Below are positions 1 through 5,855 of a DNA stretch of 7,974 nt, one piece after another. The notes beneath the pieces were generated by a model that saw only the letters and a program-made list of their open reading frames with translations, was not told the DNA's origin and ran no database searches. The translations under genes were made by a program, and so were the position numbers. How positions within the stretch are numbered: position 1 is the first letter of the stretch; each line of letters opens with the position of its first letter. This DNA is from DASWHK01 sp036398215 (GTDB lineage Bacteria; Acidobacteriota; UBA890): the NCBI GenBank assembly GCA_036398215.1, contig DASWHK010000115.1:1-7974 (forward strand), given 5' to 3'.

Positions 1-528
1 CGCCGGCTCGACCGGCGTGCGGCTGATCACGCCCTCCGACCCGGCCTCCACGGCCACGCTGACGAACGTGGGGCCGGGGCCCGAGAGTATCTCATCGAGC
101 GCCTGCTCGTAGGCGTCGGCCTCCTCGAAGTGGAAGACCCGCGCGAAGCCGGCGGCGCGCGCCAGGGCGGCGAAGTCGACCCGGCCGGCGCCCGGGATCG
201 GCTGGCCGCCGGTGATCTCGTAGACGTCGTTGACGACCACGAAGAGGATCAGGTTGGCGGCGCCAGATTCGACGATCGTGACCAGCGTCCCGAGGCTCAT
301 CAGCATGCTGCCGTCGCCGTTCAGGCAGACTACCTTGCGGCGCGGCTGCGCCATCGCGATGCCCAGGGCGAGGTCGGCGGCGTGGCCCATGGCGCTGTCG
401 GCGGAGGCGAAGTCCAGGTCGTGGTCGGAGTAACGGGCCCAGGGGCGAACGACACCCATCGTCGTCACCACCACCTCGTCGCGGCGGCGCCGGGCCAGCG
501 GCTCGAGGAGCTGCTCGCGGTTCAGCAT
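1..528 (-). CDS. ThDP-dependent decarboxylase beta subunit (sulfopyruvate/phosphonopyruvate decarboxylase type), 3' end cut by window edge
   Basis: This open frame begins with ATG at 528 and stays open for 176 codons to the window edge, so the C-terminus is missing. It looks like the catalytic, cofactor-binding half of a split thiamine diphosphate (ThDP) decarboxylase. The ThDP/Mg motif is visible: GDGS at residues 71-74, then N100 in VVVNDVYEITGGQ, which resembles the DNxxYxxTGGQ segment of ComE and phosphonopyruvate decarboxylases. Residues 40-60 (FASADSAMGHAADLALGIA) match the SMGxAxxxALGxA segment before the motif in this family. The start lies 4 nt after the stop of the alpha-subunit gene, with no strong Shine-Dalgarno sequence, which suggests translational coupling. 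The two chains should form one active site, with the catalytic Glu supplied by alpha. The substrate is probably a 2-oxo acid such as sulfopyruvate or phosphonopyruvate; which one cannot be read from sequence. The family call is firm; the substrate is inference. Confidence 0.85.
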   Translation of the reverse strand, partial: MLNREQLLEPLARRRRDEVVVTTMGVVRPWARYSDHDLDFASADSAMGHAADLALGIAMAQPRRKVVCLNGDGSMLMSLGTLVTIVESGAANLILFVVVNDVYEITGGQPIPGAGRVDFAALARAAGFARVFHFEEADAYEQALDEILSGPGPTFVSVAVEAGSEGVISRTPVEPA

Positions 529-532
529 TGGC

Positions 533-1096
533 TCACGCGAGAGCTACGGGGAGCATCACGGCCACCGGATGGCCGCCGGCTTGTGCCAGCTCCCACGCCT
601 GACCCAGCCGCCCGACCTCGGCGTCGGCCGAGTAGGGGCGCTGCGGGATCCCCCAGGCCTCGAGTGTCGGCGCGGTGACCAGCGCCACCGAGTCGATGTC
701 GGCGCGCTTCATCGTCGCCGCCGCCAGCCGGCCTGTCGCCCGCTCGTCTTCGATCTCGGCCCGATGGGCGACCATCTTGGCGTGGCCGCGGACGCTCACC
801 AGTACGAGCAGCGGCACGCCCATCCGCATCGCCGTTCCCCGCAGGCTGTCGCCGCTCTCCAGCAGCCCGGTGTTCTGGACCGCCACCACCGGCACGGCCC
901 CGCCCAGCCAGAGACCCGAAGCGACGGCGAAGGCCTCGCCCTCACGGGTCACGGTCAACAACACGGTGCCCGGATCGCCGGCGGCGAGCGCCAGCAGGCG
1001 CGCCGTGCCGTTGTCGGGAAGCCCCACCAGGTGCGTCATGCCGAGCTCGCGGAGCGCCGCGAACAGGACCGCGGCCGACGGCCCCGCTCCGCTCAT
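533..1096 (-). CDS. ThDP-dependent decarboxylase alpha subunit (ComD-like, sulfopyruvate/phosphonopyruvate decarboxylase type)
   Basis: This 187-residue protein is the pyrimidine-binding (N-terminal type) domain of a ThDP decarboxylase made as a separate chain, a length typical of ComD-like alpha subunits. Visible family features are the N-terminal GLPDNGTARLL (residues 25-35), TREGEAFAVASGLWLGG (50-66), where E52 matches the Glu that activates ThDP, QNTGLLESGDSLRG (74-87) and PLLVLVSVRG (95-104). The start is ATG at 1096, which shares ATGA with the stop of the upstream MutS-like gene and has AGGAG 8 nt before it; the beta-subunit gene follows after 4 nt. A single open frame runs upstream through this gene into MutS-encoding DNA (to about 1990), but residues before the ATG do not resemble this family and are a frame shadow. 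The protein presumably pairs with the beta chain to decarboxylate a sulfonated or phosphonated 2-oxo acid. Other ThDP decarboxylases remain possible. Confidence 0.85.
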   Translation of the reverse strand: MSGAGPSAAVLFAALRELGMTHLVGLPDNGTARLLALAAGDPGTVLLTVTREGEAFAVASGLWLGGAVPVVAVQNTGLLESGDSLRGTAMRMGVPLLVLVSVRGHAKMVAHRAEIEDERATGRLAAATMKRADIDSVALVTAPTLEAWGIPQRPYSADAEVGRLGQAWELAQAGGHPVAVMLPVALA

Positions 1097-2706
1097 GCGC
1101 GAGGCTCCTGGACGTGCGCGTCGATGATCGCCGCCAGCCGCTCGAAGTCGACGCCCAGGCGGCGGGCGGTGCCCACCGCGAGCGAGGTCTCGGCGACCCC
1201 GGGAACGAACTGGTAGGTGGAGGCCTGCGAGGCGTCGATCTCGACCTGCAGGAACTCGAGGTCGTCGATCGGCGGCCGCGCCTCGAGCTCCTTGGCCAGG
1301 TCGAGGAAATGGGTGGTCACGAAGGCCATCGGCGACAGCTTGCGGAGCAGGCGTAGGACCGTCGCGATGATCTCCGCCGCCTCCGAAGGGTTGGTGCCCG
1401 AGCACAGCTCGTCGAGCAGCACGACGGCCCCCGGCCTGACGCTCTGGAACAGCTTGCGGATGCGCAGCAGCTCGGTGCCCAGCCGGCCCTCCTCGAGATC
1501 GGCGCCGTCCTGATGGACGAGCGAGGCGAACATGCCGCTGGCCAGCGGCAGGCGGGAGGCGGCGGCCGGCACGTACAGGCCCGATTGCCCGAGCAGCTGG
1601 GCGAGGCCGAGCGCCTGCAGCAGCCGGGTCTTGCCGCCCGAGTTGGGGCCCGTGATGATGGTGACCGCGGTCGGGCTCTCGGGCGACACCGGGCACGGCA
1701 CCGGCGGCCCCTGGGTCTGCAGCAACAGCGGGTTGAAGAGCCTGCTCAGCTGCAGCGGCCCGCCGGCCTCGACCCGTGCCAGCGACACCTCCAGGCCGGC
1801 GGCGCGGGCCCGGGCGGCGAACTCCAGCGTCAGCATGTAGACCTCGAGATGGCCGAGCACCTGCACCAGGGTGCCGAGCACCGGGGCGATCTGCTCGTAG
1901 ACGCCGAGAATCACCCGCATGACCAGCTCCCGCTGGGTGAACTGCATTCCCTGCCAGCGCAGCCGCCCCATCGCGAGCCAGCGGCGCCACGGCTTCTTGT
2001 AGAAACGGTTGCCGTCGTTGTCCTGCAGGCTGTCGATCTCGAGGTTGCGGACGCGCCCGTCGGCGCCGACGCGGATCCTCAGCTCGAGGCGGGTGTGATC
2101 GTCCTCGTACTCGAGCAGCGAGTCGAGCAGCCGGTGCTCGGAGGAGGCCTGGATCTCGCCGCCGACCTCGTGCAGCCGCCGCAGCCCCGAGCCGGCGGTG
2201 GCGAACGCCTCGACCATGTAGGCGATGACCCGGTGCAGCTGCCGCAGGGTGTCGAGCCGTAACGAGGTCTTGTCGAGCAACGTCAGCGTATGGGTGCTCT
2301 TCAGCTGGTCGAGCAGGACGACGAGCTGGACGTACAGCGTCTCGGCCTTCTTCCGCAGCTCCTCGTCGGCCTCGAGCTCGCGGAGAATCCCCTGGCGGAA
2401 CTCGACCGTGGCGGCATCCACCGGCGGTTGCGACAAGACGCGCAGCAGGAAGGCGGCGTGCAACGGGCAGTCGCGGCCGTCGACCCGCAGGTTCGACAGG
2501 CCGCGCACGAAGCGCTCGACGAACAGATCGTTGACGAAGAAGTCCGGCGTCCAGGTGGGCTCGGGAAGCGGCATCTCCACGAATCCCTCGTCGATGCCGC
2601 GGCTCTCGTTGCTGCCCAGGAACGCCATCTGGAGCAGCTCGCCGAGGAACTGGTCGTCGGGGGCCGGGTGCGGCCGCGCGTGCAGCAGGTCGGGCAACGG
2701 GATCAT
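1093..2706 (-). CDS. MutS-family ATPase, MutS2-like P-loop domain, no mismatch-recognition or Smr domain
   Basis: The C-terminal half of this 537-residue protein is a MutS-type ABC ATPase. The Walker A motif is GPNSGGKT (353-360), a signature-like helix DLEEGRLGTELLRI starts at 403, Walker B is VVLLDELCSGTNP (428-440, with D432 and E433), the switch His is H466 in VTTHF, and the dimer-interface segment is around AETSLAVGTARRLGV (505-519). GPNxGGKT and DELxxGTxPxEAA resemble MutS2 more than MutS1 (GPNMGGKST, DEIGRGTST). Residues about 60-330 look like the helical core/clamp region of the family. There is no N-terminal FYE mismatch-recognition domain, no Smr nuclease domain and no C-terminal KOW-like tail, so canonical mismatch repair is unlikely. 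ATP-driven binding to branched or otherwise structured nucleic acid is inference. The ATG at 2706 overlaps the hydrolase stop by ATGA and the stop overlaps the alpha-subunit start the same way. A GGAAG 11 nt upstream is weak, so translation is probably coupled. Confidence 0.88.
   Translation of the reverse strand: MIPLPDLLHARPHPAPDDQFLGELLQMAFLGSNESRGIDEGFVEMPLPEPTWTPDFFVNDLFVERFVRGLSNLRVDGRDCPLHAAFLLRVLSQPPVDAATVEFRQGILRELEADEELRKKAETLYVQLVVLLDQLKSTHTLTLLDKTSLRLDTLRQLHRVIAYMVEAFATAGSGLRRLHEVGGEIQASSEHRLLDSLLEYEDDHTRLELRIRVGADGRVRNLEIDSLQDNDGNRFYKKPWRRWLAMGRLRWQGMQFTQRELVMRVILGVYEQIAPVLGTLVQVLGHLEVYMLTLEFAARARAAGLEVSLARVEAGGPLQLSRLFNPLLLQTQGPPVPCPVSPESPTAVTIITGPNSGGKTRLLQALGLAQLLGQSGLYVPAAASRLPLASGMFASLVHQDGADLEEGRLGTELLRIRKLFQSVRPGAVVLLDELCSGTNPSEAAEIIATVLRLLRKLSPMAFVTTHFLDLAKELEARPPIDDLEFLQVEIDASQASTYQFVPGVAETSLAVGTARRLGVDFERLAAIIDAHVQEPRA
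1105..1109 (-). promoter_or_regulatory. Ribosome binding site of the ThDP alpha-subunit gene
   Basis: AGGAG on the minus strand lies 8 nt before the ATG at 1096, inside the last codons of the MutS-like gene. It fixes the alpha-subunit start and allows independent initiation as well as re-initiation at the ATGA overlap. Confidence 0.7.
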
Positions 2707-4244
2707 CGGCCGATCGCTTCCAGCACCCTGCCGATGGCCTCGTTCATGAACCCGTTGGAGCCGCGCGGGCTGGGGCCGAGGCGGACCACGACCATCTCGA
2801 CCGAAGGGATCACCACCGTCAGCTGGCCCATGAAACCGGCGGGCCAGAAGGCGTCGGCGGGGACCCGGTCCATCGAGCCGCCCCGGTTGAGCCAGAAGAG
2901 GCCGCCGTAGCCGTTGCTCGGGTCGCCGGGCGCCGGCGTGCCGACGAAATCGACCCAGCCCTCGGGCAGGACCCTCTCGCCGGCGAAGACGCCGTCCTGA
3001 AGGTGCAGGAGGCCGAACCGTGCCCAGTCCCAGGCGCTGCCGAAGTCGTAGCCGGTCATGATGAAGTTGCCCCAGGCGTCGGTCTCAAGGACGAAGTTGC
3101 GGGCCCCGATGCGGTCGAAGAGGGCCCGCTGCGGGAAGGTCAGGTAGCTGTCGCCGCGCACCTCGACCTTCTCGCGAACGATGCGGCCGAGCGTCAGCGG
3201 ATCCGAGTTCCGGTAGCGGAACTGCGAGCCCGGCGGGATCTCCAGCGGCTGGTTGGTGGCGTGCTCGAAGACGTTGACCGAATCGAAGTAGATCCGGAAA
3301 TGCTCGTTGGCGGCGCTCCAGGAGTCGAGCCGGCCGAGCCCGTAGTTCTCGAAGTCGAGGCCGCTGCTCATGTTCAGCAGGTTGCGGAGGGTGATCTGCC
3401 GGCGGGGGTCGCGCGGGCCGCTCCACTCGGCGATCGGCGCCGGCTCGTCGAGGTCGAGCTCGCCCTGCCCCACCAGGATCCCGATCAAGGCCGCGGTGAT
3501 GCTCTTGCCCTGCGACCAGGAGATCTGCGGCGTGTCCTTGGTGAAGCCCTCGGCATAGCGCTCGCCGATGACCTTGCCACGGTAGACGACGACGAACGCC
3601 CGGGTGTTCTGGTCGCGCTGCCCGATCGCCCAGTCGAGGGCGGCGTCGAGCTGCGCGGCATCGATCTCGGGAAAACTGCCGCGGGCGCCGGCGTCGCCCA
3701 GCGGCCAGGGCTGGCTTGCAGCATCGGGGAGCGCCGAGACGACGTCGACCGGCTCGAAAAAGGCCTCGTCGACGCCGGCGGGAAGGATCGTGCAGCCCTG
3801 ATCGCCGTGATAGCGGGCCGTCCGTGGCGGCGTCACGCCGAGCCCCCGGACCGTGGCGCTGCGGTCGGCCATGTCGACCTCGTACTCGAAGTCCTCCTGC
3901 CAGTTGAAATCGGGAAAGCGGGCCACGTCCATGGCGAAGACCTCTTCCGGGCTGCGCCGATGGACGCGACCGACGACGAAGACGCCCGCGCAAAGGTGGT
4001 GAGCGGCCATCGCGGCGATGTGGCCGCGGGCCTCGGCGGTTGGCGCCGCGGCCTGAGCTCCCCGGCTCGGGGCCGGCGCGGCGGGAACCACGGTCGGCGG
4101 CAGCAGCGCGACCAGGCTGAGCGCCGCCACCAACCCGAGCTTGCCGGGGGTTCGCGCCGTCGCGACTCGTCGAGGAGCCCGAGCAGCTGCGGACCTTCTT
4201 AGAGCCCGGGCCGGGCAAGCTGTTCGCAATCGAGCGCGCTTCAT
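2703..4244 (-). CDS. Exported serine hydrolase, beta-lactamase/NylB-like (class C penicillin-binding fold)
   Basis: This 513-residue protein belongs to the serine beta-lactamase-like hydrolases, close in layout to 6-aminohexanoate-dimer hydrolase-type enzymes. The catalytic SxxK is S244-Q-G-K247 (in ISWSQGKSIT), the YxN-type motif is Y344-R-N346, and the third-motif region is around AGFMGQ (469-474). Residues about 80-165 form the extra N-terminal segment seen in this subgroup (LCAGVFVVGR ... GDQGCTILP), with C85 and C151 positioned for a possible disulfide. A hydrophobic stretch at 36-52 followed by alanine/proline-rich sequence indicates export, but the basic n-region of about 35 residues is unusually long and has no clear twin-arginine motif. 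ATG at 4244 is supported by GGGAG 5 nt upstream; an ATG at 4249 is in another frame and stops at once. It heads the operon with the MutS-like ATPase and ThDP subunits. The substrate (amide, ester or peptide) cannot be stated. Confidence 0.88.
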   Translation of the reverse strand: MKRARLRTACPARALRRSAAARAPRRVATARTPGKLGLVAALSLVALLPPTVVPAAPAPSRGAQAAAPTAEARGHIAAMAAHHLCAGVFVVGRVHRRSPEEVFAMDVARFPDFNWQEDFEYEVDMADRSATVRGLGVTPPRTARYHGDQGCTILPAGVDEAFFEPVDVVSALPDAASQPWPLGDAGARGSFPEIDAAQLDAALDWAIGQRDQNTRAFVVVYRGKVIGERYAEGFTKDTPQISWSQGKSITAALIGILVGQGELDLDEPAPIAEWSGPRDPRRQITLRNLLNMSSGLDFENYGLGRLDSWSAANEHFRIYFDSVNVFEHATNQPLEIPPGSQFRYRNSDPLTLGRIVREKVEVRGDSYLTFPQRALFDRIGARNFVLETDAWGNFIMTGYDFGSAWDWARFGLLHLQDGVFAGERVLPEGWVDFVGTPAPGDPSNGYGGLFWLNRGGSMDRVPADAFWPAGFMGQLTVVIPSVEMVVVRLGPSPRGSNGFMNEAIGRVLEAIGR

Positions 4245-4249
4245 TTCAT

Positions 4250-4254
4250 CTCCC
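4250..4254 (-). promoter_or_regulatory. Ribosome binding site of the serine hydrolase gene
   Basis: GGGAG on the minus strand lies 5 nt before the ATG at 4244. It supports this start despite the long basic leader that it adds to the signal sequence. Confidence 0.65.
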
Positions 4255-4282
4255 GAAAAGCCGAAGACCGTCTGATCGAATC

Positions 4283-4311
4283 ACTATCACGGGTCAACGC
4301 CCCATTCACAA
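4283..4311 (-). promoter_or_regulatory. Candidate sigma70-type promoter for the hydrolase-MutS-ThDP operon
   Basis: On the minus strand TTGTGA (4311-4306) and GATAGT (4288-4283) are separated by exactly 17 nt, each matching the -35 and -10 consensus at four of six positions. They lie 39 nt upstream of the hydrolase ATG, in the most AT-rich part of an otherwise very GC-rich window. A second -35-like TTGACC lies inside the spacer but has no good -10 at 16-18 nt. This is a prediction by eye; promoters in the host phylum may differ. Confidence 0.35.
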
Positions 4312-4319
4312 GGGATCGG

Positions 4320-4343
4320 GTGGTGTCCTAGGCAGGACACCAC
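4320..4343. repeat. Perfect 10-bp inverted repeat (palindromic hairpin) in the intergenic region
   Basis: Bases 4320-4329 (gtggtgtcct on the plus strand, reading 4320 as its first g) pair perfectly with 4334-4343 (aggacaccac) around a 4-nt loop, aggc. The hairpin lies 77 nt after the decarboxylase stop and 76 nt before the hydrolase ATG. It has no U-tract on the minus strand, so it is not a textbook intrinsic terminator, although it may stabilise or terminate the upstream transcript. A 9-bp direct repeat, gggatcggg, flanks it at 4312-4320 and 4346-4354, as a small insertion with a target duplication would look. That reading is inference. Confidence 0.7.
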
Positions 4344-4354
4344 TGGGGATCGGG

Positions 4355-4407
4355 AACGTCCTCTGGACACGGGCGGCGAGGCGGGCGGTGCCCACCGCCT
4401 GGACGTT
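4355..4407. repeat. Nested inverted repeats downstream of the decarboxylase gene
   Basis: The outer arms are aacgtcc (4355-4361) and ggacgtt (4401-4407), a perfect 7-bp inverted repeat. Inside them ggcggt (4384-4389) and accgcc (4394-4399) form a 6-bp stem with a 4-nt loop. The structure begins 12 nt after the decarboxylase stop and would fold in that transcript's 3' untranslated region. It may be a terminator or RNA-stabilising element; no U-tract follows it. Confidence 0.45.
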
Positions 4408-4419
4408 GGAGATCGCGCC

Positions 4420-5841
4420 TCATCCCGACGCTTCCAGCTCCGCGGCCGTCTCGCGGATCAGCCGCCAGGCCCGCTCGACGTGCTCCGCCTCGGTATGGGT
4501 CTGGCCGATGCAAAGCCGCAGCGTGTAGACGCCGTTCAGCAGCGCGTGGCTCATGAACAGCTCGCCGCCGGCGTTGAGGCGCTCGAGTAATCGACGGCTG
4601 ATGTCGTCGCCGCCGCGATGATGGAAGCAGACGAGGTTGAGTGGCGCCGGGGCGAGCAGCTCGAAGTCGGCGGACGCCTCGATCCAGCCGGCGAGCCGCT
4701 GCGCCAGCTCGACGTGGCGGCGGACGTGGGCGCGCAGCCCCTCGACGCCGTAGTGGCGGATCACCAGCCACAGCTTGAGGGCGCGGAAGCGGCGGCCCAG
4801 CGGCACCTGCCAGTCGCGGTAGTCGATCACGGCGCCGGATTCGGTCGCCCGGTTGCGCAGGTACTCGGGCAGAACGCTGAGCGTCTTGATCAGCTCGGCG
4901 CGGTCCGCCACCCAGAAGCAGTCGCAGTCGAAGTTGGTGAACATCCACTTGTGGGGGTTGAAGCAGTAGCTGTCGGCCAGCTCCAGCCCGTCGTGGATGT
5001 GGCGGTGCTCGGGGCACAACGCCGCGGTCCCCGACATCGCCGCGTCGACGTGCAGCCAGACGTCCTCCTCGTCGCAGATGCGGCCGATGGGGGCGAGCGG
5101 GTCGAGGCCGTTGGAGGCCGTGGTGCCGACGGTAGCGCAGGCGAAGGCCGGCAGCAGGCCGGCGGCGCGGTCTTCCTCGATCTGCCGGCCGAGCGCCTCG
5201 GGGCGCATGGCGAAGCGCTCGTCGACGTCGATGAGCCGCAGGTTGCGGCGGCCGAGGCCGGCGATCTTGACCGCCTTCTCGACCGAGGAGTGGGCCTGGT
5301 TGGAGGCGTAGGCGACCAGCCGGCCGTCACAGCCGTTCTCGTTGGCGGCGAAATCCGTGGCCCGCTCGCGCGCCGCCAGCAGCGCGCAGAGGGTGGCGCT
5401 GCTGGCGGTGTCCTGGATCACCCCGCCGCCCTCGCCGTCGCTACGGAACGCGGCGGGCAGCGCCAGCATGTCGACCAGCCAGTCGAGCACGTGGGTCTCG
5501 AGCTCGGTGCAGGCGGGGCTCGTGGTCCACATCATCCCCTGCACGCCGAGCCCCGCGGACAGCAGCTCGCCGAGGATCGAGGGGCCGGAGTTGTTGGACG
5601 GGAAGAAGGCGTGGAAGCCCGGCGACTGCCAGTGGGTGATCCCCGGCAGGATGATCTCGTCGAGGTCGCGCAGGACGGCGTCGAAGGGCTCGCCCCGCTC
5701 GGGCGCCGCCGGCGGCAGCGCCGCGCGGATCTCGCCGGGCTCGACCCTGGCGAGCACGGGGAACTTCTCGATCGCTTGCTGGTAAGCGGCGAGCCAGTCG
5801 ATGACCGCGTGGCCCCAGCGCCGGAACTCCTCGGGGCCCAT
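4420..5841 (-). CDS. Group II PLP-dependent amino acid decarboxylase (aromatic-L-amino-acid decarboxylase type)
   Basis: This pyridoxal-phosphate enzyme most likely decarboxylates an aromatic amino acid (tryptophan, DOPA, tyrosine or phenylalanine) to the amine. Numbering from ATG 5841 gives 473 residues, the usual family length. Visible features are MGPEEFRRWGHAVIDWLA at the N-terminus, HWQSPGFHAFFPSNNSGPSILGE... (from residue 70), SPACTELE (108-115), the PLP-stacking H184, D266 in HVDAAMSG, and the Schiff-base Lys K298 in NPHKW. Y327 in LPEYL fits the catalytic loop Tyr of true decarboxylases, which is replaced by Phe in aldehyde synthases. HVDAAMSG differs from the common HVDAAYAG. I chose ATG 5841, 14 nt after the lepB stop, because the family N-terminus begins there; an in-frame GTG at 5871 would add 10 residues and overlap lepB by 16 nt. 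It is probably cotranscribed with lepB. The substrate is not settled by sequence. Confidence 0.92.
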   Translation of the reverse strand: MGPEEFRRWGHAVIDWLAAYQQAIEKFPVLARVEPGEIRAALPPAAPERGEPFDAVLRDLDEIILPGITHWQSPGFHAFFPSNNSGPSILGELLSAGLGVQGMMWTTSPACTELETHVLDWLVDMLALPAAFRSDGEGGGVIQDTASSATLCALLAARERATDFAANENGCDGRLVAYASNQAHSSVEKAVKIAGLGRRNLRLIDVDERFAMRPEALGRQIEEDRAAGLLPAFACATVGTTASNGLDPLAPIGRICDEEDVWLHVDAAMSGTAALCPEHRHIHDGLELADSYCFNPHKWMFTNFDCDCFWVADRAELIKTLSVLPEYLRNRATESGAVIDYRDWQVPLGRRFRALKLWLVIRHYGVEGLRAHVRRHVELAQRLAGWIEASADFELLAPAPLNLVCFHHRGGDDISRRLLERLNAGGELFMSHALLNGVYTLRLCIGQTHTEAEHVERAWRLIRETAAELEASG

Positions 5842-5855
5842 GTGCTCGCCGTTCT

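Noticed and set aside
130..678. Plus-strand frame of 182 codons at the left end
   Set aside because: It is antisense to the ThDP beta and alpha genes, whose cofactor motifs are clear; it has no motif of its own.
533..1990. Single 485-codon frame joining MutS-region DNA to the ThDP alpha subunit as a fusion protein
   Set aside because: Only the part after the ATG at 1096 resembles a protein family. The upstream part is the MutS-like gene read in the wrong frame, and the ATGA overlap plus AGGAG explain two separate genes.
3003..4202. Plus-strand open frame of 399 codons opposite the serine hydrolase
   Set aside because: It is antisense to a clear enzyme, its composition (Ala/Val/Gly/Arg/Asp) is typical of a reverse-frame shadow in GC-rich DNA, and it has no recognisable domain.
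4380..4398. 19-nt exact match (ggcgggcggtgcccaccgc) to 1161-1179 in the MutS-like gene
   Set aside because: It is short, made of very common GC-rich words, and the flanks do not match, so chance is the simplest explanation.
4328..5017. Minus-strand frame overlapping the end of the decarboxylase and running into the intergenic region
   Set aside because: It is a shifted frame of the decarboxylase, rich in Arg/Ala/Pro, and has no family resemblance.
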